A stretch of 15,331 nt of DNA from Leptofilum sp050292445 (GTDB taxonomy: Bacteria > Chloroflexota > Anaerolineae > Promineifilales > Promineifilaceae), in the NCBI GenBank assembly GCA_050292445.1, contig JBNKLQ010000143.1:1-15331 (forward strand), read 5' to 3'. The notes under the pieces were generated by a model. It was not told the DNA's origin. It did no database searches and saw nothing but the letters and a program-made list of their open reading frames with translations. The position numbers were made by a program, and so were the translations under genes. Positions within the stretch are counted from its first letter, which is position 1, and each line of letters starts with the position of its first letter. Positions 1 to 6,485 of the stretch are shown here, in pieces.

Positions 1-32
1 CGTGATTTGCTTGCCATGATTGAAAGTGTCAA

Positions 33-85
33 GTGTCAGGTATCAGGTGTCACGTGCTTGCTGCATGACACGTGATACCTGACAC
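33..85. repeat. imperfect inverted repeat at the 3' end of the transketolase gene
   Basis: Positions 33-45 and 73-85 are perfect 13-base inverted copies (GTGTCAGGTATCA and its complement). After one mismatch, pairing continues inward through 47-52 and 66-71. The segment is built from overlapping variants of a short GTGTCA/CACGTG word, which also recurs just outside it at 26-30. It begins a few bases past the transketolase stop codon (89-91), so a transcript could fold it into a hairpin and use it as a terminator. The minus strand has a short A-run rather than a U-run around it, so an interspersed REP-type repeat is as likely as a terminator. Confidence 0.6.
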
Positions 86-88
86 GTT

Positions 89-1819
89 TTATGTAACGGC
101 CGTTTCCCCTTGTTGCTCGGCCAGTTTTGCCTGGGCTGCCAGGGCAATTTGCACCTCGGAACCGGTCGCCAGCAAGAGCACCTGGGGATTGTCGGCATCG
201 CTGAGGATGTAAGCACCTTTGGCCGCGCCACCTGTTGAAGCCGACGCCAGCGTGGGCACGCCCTGGCGGGTGAGAATCAGCGAAGTAGGGCCAGAGAGGT
301 TTTCGATAGCCATGCGCCAGGCAGCGGCCGTTTCCGTCGCGTCGGCTGGACGAATGACGGTCATGTTGGGCATAAGCCGCAGGGACATGACATGCTCAAC
401 GGGTTGGTGCGTGGGACCATCGGTGCCCAGGCCAATGCTGTCGTGGGTGAAGACGTAGATGACGGGCACGCCCATCAGCGCGGCCAAACGCACCGAGCCA
501 CGCATGTAGTCAGAAAAGACAAGGAAAGTACCGCCGTACGGCCGTACCCCACCATGCAGCGCCATCCCGTTCATGATGCCGCCCATGGCATGTTCACGGA
601 CACCAAAGTAGATGTAGCGTCCGCTAAAATCATCTTTGGTTAGCCCTGCTTCCCCTTTGAGATCCGTTTTGTTCGAGCCGGTGAGATCGGCCGAACCACC
701 CAGCAAGTTTGGGATGTGGGGAGCAATAGCGTTCAGCACTTGCCCGGATGAGGCGCGGGTGGCTAGGCTTTTACCAGCTTCAAACTTGGGCAAAACTTCG
801 TCCCAATTGACAGAAAAATCGCTATTGAGATATTTTTTGAACAACGCGGCATCTTCTGGATAGGTGGCTAGGTAGCTTTCCCACAAAATTTCCCATTTGC
901 TTTGGAAACGGCCGTCCATGTGCAAAAAGTCACGCGCTTCATCGGGAATGTAAAAGAGCGGCTCAGTGGGCCAGTTGAGCGCCTGTTTGGTTAGCACAAT
1001 CTCGTCATCCCCTAGAGCGGAGCCGTGGACACTGGAGGTGTCTTGTTTGTTGGGACTGCCAAAACCAATGTGGGTTCGACAGGAGATGATAGACGGCCGT
1101 TCCTCTTCTGCTTTGGCCGTTTCGATAGCAGCTTTCACCGCCAGGGGATCATGACCATCTACCTGCTGCGTATGCCAGCCATAGGCGGCAAAACGGGCCA
1201 TCACATCTTCCGTAAATGCCAGTTCTGTCGTGCCATCAATGGTAATATGATTGTTGTCATACAACACAATGAGCTTGCTCAATCCCAGGTGTCCGGCCAG
1301 CGAAGCAGCTTCTTGCGACACACCTTCCATCAGATCGCCATCCCCAGCAATAACATAGGTGTGATGGTTCACAATCTCGTGGTTGGGGCGGTTGAAGCGG
1401 GTAGCCAGCCAACGTTCTGCCAGGGCCATGCCGATGGCATTCGTGATCCCCTGCCCTAACGGACCGGTAGTAGTTTCTACACCAATCGTATGGAAATTTT
1501 CCGGGTGGCCGGGCGTTTTGCTGCCCCATTGGCGAAACTGCTTCAGCTCCTCCAGGGGCAAATCGTAGCCACTCAGGTGCAGCAAGCTGTAGATAAGCAT
1601 CGAGCCATGCCCGGCGGACAGAACAAACCGGTCCCGGTCGGGCCATTTGGGATCATCCGGATTGTGGCGCAAAAACTGCGTCCACAAGACAACAGCCGCA
1701 TCAGCCATGCCCATCGGCATACCTGGATGGCCTTCACCCGCTTTTTGCACCGCGTCCATCGTCAAACCACGAATGGTGTTGGCAGCCTGACGATGAAGTT
1801 CTAAATTGTATTCGGTCAT
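89..1819 (-). CDS. tkt: transketolase, C-terminally truncated
   Basis: This is a thiamine-diphosphate enzyme of the non-oxidative pentose phosphate pathway. It transfers two-carbon ketol units between sugar phosphates and yields sedoheptulose-7-phosphate. The 576 residues include GHPG (His31), SAGHGS (His71), GPLGQG (119-124), the ThDP/metal motif GDGDLMEG (159-166) with DNN at 188-190, and the pyrimidine domain with the catalytic Glu in REHAM. The start at 1819 (MTEYN) is chosen because GGAG lies six bases upstream at 1826-1829; an ATG at 1831 has no such site. Family members usually have about 660-670 residues. This protein stops right after LLATGSEVQ and a palindrome-encoded ETAVT, so about 90-100 residues of the third domain are absent. 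No continuation is visible in any frame of bases 1-88. Catalytic residues are intact but function of the shortened protein is uncertain. Confidence 0.93.
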   Translation of the reverse strand: MTEYNLELHRQAANTIRGLTMDAVQKAGEGHPGMPMGMADAAVVLWTQFLRHNPDDPKWPDRDRFVLSAGHGSMLIYSLLHLSGYDLPLEELKQFRQWGSKTPGHPENFHTIGVETTTGPLGQGITNAIGMALAERWLATRFNRPNHEIVNHHTYVIAGDGDLMEGVSQEAASLAGHLGLSKLIVLYDNNHITIDGTTELAFTEDVMARFAAYGWHTQQVDGHDPLAVKAAIETAKAEEERPSIISCRTHIGFGSPNKQDTSSVHGSALGDDEIVLTKQALNWPTEPLFYIPDEARDFLHMDGRFQSKWEILWESYLATYPEDAALFKKYLNSDFSVNWDEVLPKFEAGKSLATRASSGQVLNAIAPHIPNLLGGSADLTGSNKTDLKGEAGLTKDDFSGRYIYFGVREHAMGGIMNGMALHGGVRPYGGTFLVFSDYMRGSVRLAALMGVPVIYVFTHDSIGLGTDGPTHQPVEHVMSLRLMPNMTVIRPADATETAAAWRMAIENLSGPTSLILTRQGVPTLASASTGGAAKGAYILSDADNPQVLLLATGSEVQIALAAQAKLAEQQGETAVT

Positions 1820-1843
1820 TAATTTCTCCATACTGTTGTTGAT

Positions 1844-1973
1844 TTGTCATTCTAAGCGAAGCGAAGAATTCCTACAGCGCAACAGCAGTGCACACCTTAT
1901 TTGTGAGCATAGGTTCCGGCTGGCAAAGTTTAGAGGGATTCTTCATTCCGCTGCGCTCCATTCAGAATGACAA
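1844..1973. repeat. MITE/REP-like element with terminal inverted repeats
   Basis: A 130-base intergenic element is bounded by perfect 10-base inverted repeats, TTGTCATTCT at 1844-1853 and AGAATGACAA at 1964-1973. Inside, the left arm carries AAGCGAAGCGAAGAATTCCT and the right arm carries the related AGGGATTCTTCATTCCGCTG followed by CGCTCCATTC. The two ends are therefore inverted, slightly different copies of the same unit. Short repeats that begin with GTCATTCTGA and contain AGCGAAGAATC are common dispersed elements in bacterial genomes. The element lies between the SDR stop and the transketolase start and has no coding capacity. It could end SDR transcription as a hairpin. Confidence 0.6.
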
Positions 1974-2007
1974 TTACGAATCTTTTGAAACATTGTAATT
2001 ACATGGA

Positions 2008-2778
2008 TTAGCGAGGTGCCATCCGTATGGCACCATCCAGGCGAATCACTTCGCCGTTCAGCATTTCATTTTCGATGATGTGCTGCGCCAGGGCAGCGTA
2101 TTCGGCTGGGCGACCCAGGCGGGAGGGGAACGGCACTTGTTCCCCGAGGGAAATGCGTGCTTTTTCGGGCAGGCCAGCCAACATGGGCGTCTCGAAGATT
2201 CCGGGGGCAATGGTCATGACGCGGATGCCATAGCGGGCCAGATCGCGGGCGATGGGTAATGTCATGCCCACAATGCCCCCTTTGGAGGCGGAGTAGGCAG
2301 CTTGCCCCATCTGGCCATCAAAAGCAGCAACAGAAGCGGTATTGATAATGACGCCGCGCTCGCCCGCCTCGTTAGGCTCGGCCATAGCCATGACAATCGC
2401 TGCCAGCCGAATCACATTGAATGTACCGAGAAGATTCACTTGAATTACCTTGCTGAAGGCGTCAAGGGCATGTGGGCTACCGTCGCGGCCAATGACTTTA
2501 CTGGCAATAGCAATGCCGGCGCAGTTGATGGCACCATGCAGCCCGCCAAATGATTCGATGGCGGTGGAAACGGCCGTTTCCACCTCTTCTTCTGAGGCCA
2601 CATTGGTCTTGACAAATTTTGTATTGGTGCCCAATTGTGCCGCTAATGCTTCACCCGCCTCACTGTTGAGATCAACAATAAGCACATTGGCCCCAGCAGC
2701 GGCCAGGCGACTAGCAGTGGCCGCGCCTAAGCCAGAACTGCCACCAGTCACTAAAAAGGTTGACCCTTGAATGTTCAT
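2008..2778 (-). CDS. SDR-family dehydrogenase, type-2 3-hydroxyacyl-CoA dehydrogenase-like
   Basis: This is a 256-residue classical short-chain dehydrogenase/reductase, cytosolic with no signal peptide. It has the cofactor motif TGGSSGLG (11-18), an acidic residue after strand 2 (VDLN, Asp36) that favours NAD over NADP, NCAG (85-88), Asn115, Ser149 and the catalytic YSASK (Tyr162, Lys166). The stretches GRDG, VNLLGTFNVIRL, NTASVAAFDGQ and ARDLARYGIRV, followed by APGIFETPML, resemble the HSD10/HSD17B10 branch, which oxidises 3-hydroxyacyl-CoAs in beta-oxidation or isoleucine breakdown. The exact substrate is inferred. The start at 2778 has GAGGTG six bases upstream (2785-2790); an in-frame GTG at 2787 lies inside that ribosome binding site. 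Residues 67-71 (ETAVS) are encoded by a 22-base perfect palindrome. It does not obviously belong to the polysaccharide pathway. Confidence 0.9.
   Translation of the reverse strand: MNIQGSTFLVTGGSSGLGAATASRLAAAGANVLIVDLNSEAGEALAAQLGTNTKFVKTNVASEEEVETAVSTAIESFGGLHGAINCAGIAIASKVIGRDGSPHALDAFSKVIQVNLLGTFNVIRLAAIVMAMAEPNEAGERGVIINTASVAAFDGQMGQAAYSASKGGIVGMTLPIARDLARYGIRVMTIAPGIFETPMLAGLPEKARISLGEQVPFPSRLGRPAEYAALAQHIIENEMLNGEVIRLDGAIRMAPR
2563..2584. repeat. 22-base perfect palindrome centred on ACGGCCGT
   Basis: Bases 2563-2584 form two perfect 11-base arms (GGTGGAAACGG and its complement) with no loop, inside the SDR gene. It is the longest symmetric version of the ACGGCCGT family in the window. 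Confidence 0.95.
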
Positions 2779-2973
2779 GTTTTTCACCTCGGCTGAATGT
2801 CACCAGGAAATGTGTATTTTTAACAATTAACCACCGAATTGTAACAAGTGGAGATGCTCGTCCGCAATAGCAAAATCGAAGACGGATGTGACTGTTGTGC
2901 AAACCAGGTGTCTTAAAATCAGCTTAACAAAATCGTGTCCCTGCGGCACCCACCATCTAACATAAACAAATTT

Positions 2974-3174
2974 ATGAAAGTTGCCAATTTACCTGACGGA
3001 ACGGCCGTTGAGGCCTCAGCCAATGCCCCGCGTGAAGCGATTTGCCCCCATTGTGGCGGTGTATTACTATTGCGCCAGCGGCGCACCATGACTCAATCGG
3101 TGGTCGCTTATTTCTGGCGACATGCCCGCAATCAAAATTTGAAATGCACGGCGCGCAGGCGGCCTACTGGCTAA
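2974..3174 (+). CDS. small Cys/His-rich protein, putative zinc-binding
   Basis: This is a 66-residue protein of unknown function. It contains APREAICPHCGGVL, then LRQRR, a YFWRH segment, and NQNLKC near the end. The order CPHC ... H ... C with aromatic residues before the His resembles small zinc-ribbon domains in which a CxxC knuckle is completed by a distal His/Cys pair. Such domains occur in nuclease-associated proteins such as the CoiA N-terminus. That is a resemblance in pattern only. The ATG at 2974 is preferred over an in-frame GTG at 2935 because the protein-like composition begins there, but neither has a clear ribosome binding site. It carries one ACGGCCGT (3001-3008, read as GTAVE). 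It is followed 39 bases later by the SRAP gene and could be co-transcribed with it. Confidence 0.55.
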   Translation: MKVANLPDGTAVEASANAPREAICPHCGGVLLLRQRRTMTQSVVAYFWRHARNQNLKCTARRRPTG

Positions 3175-3201
3175 ATTTAAGTAAACGGCCGTTGCCACCA
3201 G

Positions 3202-3207
3202 AAGGAG
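3202..3207 (+). promoter_or_regulatory. ribosome binding site of the SRAP gene
   Basis: AAGGAG with six bases to the ATG at 3214. It confirms the MCGRF start, which is essential because Cys2 becomes the catalytic N-terminus. An ACGGCCGT palindrome (3185-3192) lies ten bases before it and is the only copy outside a coding region. Confidence 0.75.
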
Positions 3208-3213
3208 TCAATT

Positions 3214-3900
3214 ATGTGTGGACGGTTTGCTTTAATGACCCCAACTGAACAGTTGGCGATGCAATTTAATTTGCCGGAAACGGCCGTATCAGCCCTGCCT
3301 CCCTCTGTACCCCGCTACAACATTGCCCCGACTCAGCCTGTCGTTGGCATTCGTCTGGCAGAAGACGGCCAGCGGGAATTAACCTTTTTTCATTGGGGAC
3401 TCATTCCTTCCTGGGCCAAGGATGTGAAAATTGGCTCGCGCATGATCAATGCTCGGTCGGAAACCGTGACGGAAAAACCGTCATTCCGCACGGCGTTTAA
3501 ACGTCGCCGCTGCCTCATTCCAGCCGATGGTTTTTACGAGTGGCAAAAGCAAGCCAATGGCAAGCAGCCTATGTTTATTCGTCCAGCAGGAGGTGAGGAA
3601 CGGCCGTTTGCCTTGGCTGGCCTGTGGGAAGTGTGGCGCGATCCAGACGGCAGTGCGCTGCAATCATGCACCATCCTCACCACCACCCCCAATGAGCTGA
3701 TGGCTCCCATCCACAACCGCATGCCGGTGATTGTGGAGCCAGAGGATTTTGATTTGTGGCTGAACCCGGAGCCGGACCCAGAGCAAGGACTGCATTTGTT
3801 ACGGCCGTATTCCGCCGAAAAGATGACAGCGTACCCGGTAAGCACTGTGGTGAACAACCCACGCAACGAAACGCCAGACTGCATCCAGCCTATCGCTTAG
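3214..3900 (+). CDS. SOS response-associated peptidase family protein (YedK/HMCES), abasic-site crosslinking
   Basis: This 228-residue SRAP-domain protein would covalently trap abasic sites in single-stranded DNA through its N-terminal cysteine after removal of Met1, shielding them from nucleases and error-prone repair. The start MCGRFAL places Cys2 exactly. Other family residues are visible: NIAPTQPV (36-43), WGLIPSWAKD (61-70), INARSET with Asn79 and Arg81, CLIPADGFYEW with Glu109, and IHNRMPV with His167. These correspond to the Cys2/Asn75/Glu105/His160 set of E. coli YedK. Length is normal for the family. Residues 22-26 (ETAVS), 129-132 (ERPF) and 197-199 (RPY) come from three ACGGCCGT palindromes, one of them in a poorly conserved early loop. 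The stop is seven bases before the HAD gene, suggesting co-transcription. No LexA-type operator was recognised. Confidence 0.95.
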   Translation: MCGRFALMTPTEQLAMQFNLPETAVSALPPSVPRYNIAPTQPVVGIRLAEDGQRELTFFHWGLIPSWAKDVKIGSRMINARSETVTEKPSFRTAFKRRRCLIPADGFYEWQKQANGKQPMFIRPAGGEERPFALAGLWEVWRDPDGSALQSCTILTTTPNELMAPIHNRMPVIVEPEDFDLWLNPEPDPEQGLHLLRPYSAEKMTAYPVSTVVNNPRNETPDCIQPIA

Positions 3901-3907
3901 AATATCT

Positions 3908-4468
3908 ATGCCCAAACAACCTGCCCTCTTCCTTGACCGTGACGGTGTTTTTATTGAGAATCGTGCTAATTATGTACAAAGTTGGGAAGACGTAGAATTT
4001 TTCCCGGAAGCACTGGCGGCACTAGCGCGTATTCGGGAAGTGCCGTACAAAATCATTGTAGTGACCAATCAGTCAGCAGTGGGTCGGGGGATCATGTCGC
4101 TGGAAACGGCCGTTCAGTTAAACAATCGTATTTTGGAGAGGGTAAGAAGGGAAAACGGCCGTATCGATGCCAGCTACTTATGCCCAGCTAAACCAGGCAC
4201 CAACGACCCTTGTCGCAAGCCCCAACCTGGTATGCTGCTCCAAGCTGCCCAGGAACACAATCTCGATCTAAGCCAATCCTATATGATTGGTGATGCCCTG
4301 ACTGATATTCAAGCAGGACAGGCCGCTGGTGTCAAACAAGCGATTCTTCTGCTTACAGGACGTGGGCAAGCACAGGCCGACTTGCCCCTGGCAAAGAAGC
4401 TGCCACCATTCGCCACCTTTCCCGCTCTGGCCGATGCCCTAAATTTTCTTTTTCCCAACCAAGGATAA
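3908..4468 (+). CDS. gmhB: HAD-family phosphatase, GmhB-like (heptose-1,7-bisphosphate 7-phosphatase)
   Basis: This 186-residue HAD hydrolase has the GmhB/HisB-N signature: the nucleophile motif DRDGV (Asp10, Asp12), VVTNQSAVGRG (52-61), CRKPQPGM (102-109) and GDALTDIQAG (128-137). Family members remove the 7-phosphate from D-glycero-D-manno-heptose-1,7-bisphosphate, or act on histidinol phosphate. The isomerase and kinase for the same pathway lie at 6486-8117, which favours the heptose role. Oddity: the zinc loop of classical GmhB has four ligands (Cys-x-His ... Cys-x-Cys). Here it reads CPAK ... NDPC, leaving Cys92 and Cys102 while the His and one Cys are replaced by Ala94 and Asp100, so a structural zinc is doubtful. 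Two ACGGCCGT copies encode ETAV (66-69) and NGR (83-85). It sits seven bases after the SRAP stop with no clear ribosome binding site. Confidence 0.85.
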   Translation: MPKQPALFLDRDGVFIENRANYVQSWEDVEFFPEALAALARIREVPYKIIVVTNQSAVGRGIMSLETAVQLNNRILERVRRENGRIDASYLCPAKPGTNDPCRKPQPGMLLQAAQEHNLDLSQSYMIGDALTDIQAGQAAGVKQAILLLTGRGQAQADLPLAKKLPPFATFPALADALNFLFPNQG

Positions 4469-4473
4469 AAAAA

Positions 4474-4498
4474 CCCGACGAACTTGTGGTTCGTCGGG
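4474..4498. terminator. bidirectional rho-independent terminator
   Basis: Ten-base-pair stem CCCGACGAAC / GTTCGTCGGG-type pairing (4474-4483 with 4489-4498), with a five-base loop. The left flank is an A-run (4467-4473), which becomes a U-run for minus-strand transcripts. The right flank is T-rich (4500-4514) for plus-strand transcripts. It lies six bases after the gmhB-like stop and 30 bases beyond the stop of the convergent tyrosine-kinase gene, so it can end both transcription units. Confidence 0.92.
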
Positions 4499-4528
4499 CT
4501 ATATTGTTATTTTAGTAACAAACTGCCT

Positions 4529-6187
4529 CTAGGATTGCACCGCTTCCTGGCCACGTAGGAAACGTTTGCGCAGCTTGCTCTTGGGCTCATCGGCTTTGTC
4601 GCCATCGTCACCGTAGGTGTAGTAGGGGTCTTTGTAATAGTAATAAAAGTCATGACCTTCGCTGCCAGACTTCAAGGAATTGAGCACAGCCCCAGCAAGA
4701 TTGGCGTTGACATCTTCCAAACGCTCCACAACTTGTTTAAACTCACCTTTACGACTTTTGTTGGCCCGCACCACAACCAGGGTTATCCCGGCTAGAGCGC
4801 TCAAAACGGCCGCATCCGTCACTGATAGCACAGGCGGACTATCTAAGATCACAAAATCGTATTGTTTGTCCAGCACCTCTAACAGGCGGCGCATCTTGGT
4901 AGAACCCAATAGCTCAGAAGGATTGGGGGGAACGGGACCGCAGGTCATAATTTGCAGTCCTTCCACCTGAGTGGGCTGCACGGTATCTTCAACCAGATTA
5001 CGCACCTCAATTTCGGAATCATCCACGTTGAGCTTAAGCAGTAAGCTAGTGACACCCCGCTTGTTGGGCAAGTTGAAGATCTCTTGCTGAGACGGCCGTC
5101 GCAAATCTCCATCCAACAACAAGACATTATTACCTGCTTGGGCTAAAACAATTGCTAAATTCCCAGCCGTGGTACTTTTACCTTCACCCGGCACACCACT
5201 CGTCATCAGCAAAGTCGAGTTCTTCTTATCAACCACCGAAAACTGTATGGCCGTTCGCAGTACACGGTATGCTTCTGATGTTGGCGATCTAGAATCACTC
5301 ATGGTGACCAGCTTGCTATCATCTTCTGTATTTATAACAGCAATCCCTGCTAGCGTTGGAATATTGCCCAACTTCATAATCTGATCTGGCGTTTTCACCG
5401 TGTCATCCAGATACTCTAGCAAATATGCCGCTGAGGCGGACAAGACGAAGCCAATGCCAGCGGCCGTAATCACAGAAATAATACTGTTGGAATTAACCAG
5501 GGTGCCTTCCGTAGCAGGGTCAACAATTTGCACTGAATTTGTAGCCCCTTCCTGGGTTAAGGAAAGCAAGTCTGTGTAGCGTTGGGTCAGGTTTTGCAGG
5601 TTGTTCTCTAAGGTATTCAACTCACCGGTAGCTACCGAAATATCGCGGGCGCTAATCAGCTCACCAATTTCCTCTTCCTTGGCAGCAATTTGTTCCTGCG
5701 TGTCCTCAATTTTTGTTTGATAATCAACAAGCAGCCCTTTGACAAACTCTGTGTCTTCACTGTCTTGTCCGGCAGGCGTACGCAAAGAAAGCTGCCGCGC
5801 CAGTTCCGCTGCCACAGCCATCGAGCGAATCGGGTCCGTATCCGTCACAGTAATATCCACAAAGTTTGTATCATTCACCTGGCGAATATCAATATCTCTG
5901 GGAAGTGTCTCTAAACCCAACGCCTGGGCCGCATCTCGGCTAAAGCCAGGCTGATTGGCAATCTCTACATATGCGGTAGCCAACTGACGAGTCGTTGAAA
6001 AATCATTGTTACTCACATCAGTGGACTCCAGGTAGTTACCAATGGCAAGGCGCGTATAGGAACGGTAGACGGGTACCTGCTGCCGGGTGGCAAAAAAGCT
6101 GGCCACAGCGGCAATAAAGGTTGTTACAGCTATCATCCACCACCACTTTCTTAGCGGAGCCAAATATTCTTTAATATCAATTTCCAT
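4529..6187 (-). CDS. Wzc-like polysaccharide co-polymerase and BY-type tyrosine autokinase
   Basis: This 552-residue inner-membrane protein would control chain length and export of the polysaccharide. It is a fusion of a Wzz domain and a bacterial tyrosine kinase. Transmembrane helix 1 is near residues 15-33. An extracytoplasmic region follows, with a coiled coil around 150-210, and helix 2 is near 237-257. Then come the oligomerisation motif EX2RX2R (Glu305, Arg308, Arg311), Walker A SGVPGEGKST (330-339), Walker A' VLLLDGD (355-361) and Walker B FVILDSPP (445-452). The tail carries seven tyrosines (515-518, 522, 523, 525), the expected autophosphorylation cluster. The palindrome at 5092-5099 encodes part of LRRPSQQ (362-368), a normally conserved stretch after Walker A'. 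It is the last gene of the minus-strand operon and ends at the shared hairpin terminator. AGGA sits seven bases before the ATG. Confidence 0.95.
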   Translation of the reverse strand: MEIDIKEYLAPLRKWWWMIAVTTFIAAVASFFATRQQVPVYRSYTRLAIGNYLESTDVSNNDFSTTRQLATAYVEIANQPGFSRDAAQALGLETLPRDIDIRQVNDTNFVDITVTDTDPIRSMAVAAELARQLSLRTPAGQDSEDTEFVKGLLVDYQTKIEDTQEQIAAKEEEIGELISARDISVATGELNTLENNLQNLTQRYTDLLSLTQEGATNSVQIVDPATEGTLVNSNSIISVITAAGIGFVLSASAAYLLEYLDDTVKTPDQIMKLGNIPTLAGIAVINTEDDSKLVTMSDSRSPTSEAYRVLRTAIQFSVVDKKNSTLLMTSGVPGEGKSTTAGNLAIVLAQAGNNVLLLDGDLRRPSQQEIFNLPNKRGVTSLLLKLNVDDSEIEVRNLVEDTVQPTQVEGLQIMTCGPVPPNPSELLGSTKMRRLLEVLDKQYDFVILDSPPVLSVTDAAVLSALAGITLVVVRANKSRKGEFKQVVERLEDVNANLAGAVLNSLKSGSEGHDFYYYYKDPYYTYGDDGDKADEPKSKLRKRFLRGQEAVQS

Positions 6188-6294
6188 TGCGCAATCCTAT
6201 TCCAACTAAAATTCAAAAATGCCGTTAGTAGTATAACTCATTTATCAAGCACTTGAGTGCAGCACTTTTGTCTAAACAATACAAACAAGCAAAA

Positions 6295-6323
6295 GCAATA
6301 TTGAGGTTTGCTCTCAATATTGC
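6295..6323. repeat. perfect 11-base inverted repeat (hairpin) upstream of the tyrosine kinase gene
   Basis: GCAATATTGAG at 6295-6305 pairs with CTCAATATTGC at 6313-6323 across a seven-base loop. It could be an operator or an RNA hairpin in the leader of the kinase mRNA. It has no U-run, so it is not a standard terminator. Confidence 0.6.
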
Positions 6324-6382
6324 CTCGTCAATGGTGTTCAATGATAACTTTAATGTGTTGACGCAAGATTTTATTGGTAAGC

Positions 6383-6412
6383 AAATCACAAAAAGATGTT
6401 TTCTTGTGATTT
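6383..6412. repeat. inverted repeat downstream of the isomerase gene
   Basis: AAATCACAA (6383-6391) pairs with TTGTGATTT (6404-6412), with further A-T pairing inside. It lies 74 bases past the isomerase stop on the minus strand and may act as a weak terminator or mRNA-end stabiliser. The TGTGA-type half-sites also recall CRP-like operators, although the spacing is not the standard one. Confidence 0.45.
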
Positions 6413-6485
6413 TCGGAGGTGAAAGCGGGGGATATGGTTCATCTCTTTCTAAAACATTCCCGCTTTTACACAATTCCCAATCTGA

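Larger units (their letters stand above)
6188..6485. other. 298-base AT-rich intergenic leader between the isomerase and the tyrosine kinase genes
   Basis: No convincing gene is present. An 82-codon open frame on the minus strand (6225-6473) has composition unlike its neighbours and no ribosome binding site. The stretch is richer in A+T than the flanking genes and contains two clean hairpins (6295-6323 and 6383-6412). A TATACT box on the minus strand (6230-6235) is a possible -10 element for the tyrosine-kinase gene, but no convincing -35 sits at the right distance. The length suggests separate regulation of this last operon gene. Confidence 0.5.

Noticed and set aside
33..85. CRISPR-like repeat near the left edge
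   Set aside because: The short words overlap and are inverted rather than regularly spaced direct repeats with unique spacers, and there are no cas genes.
1844..1973. Insertion sequence
   Set aside because: It is only 130 bases with no transposase coding capacity and no clear target duplication; at most it is a non-autonomous element.
3042..3248. Plus-strand open frame overlapping the start of the SRAP gene
   Set aside because: It is the shifted frame of the small Cys/His protein and runs into the SRAP start, whose MCGRF beginning is certain.
6225..6473. 82-codon minus-strand open frame in the intergenic leader
   Set aside because: Its composition is unlike the neighbouring proteins, it has no ribosome binding site, and it spans both hairpins; it is most likely a chance frame in AT-rich DNA.
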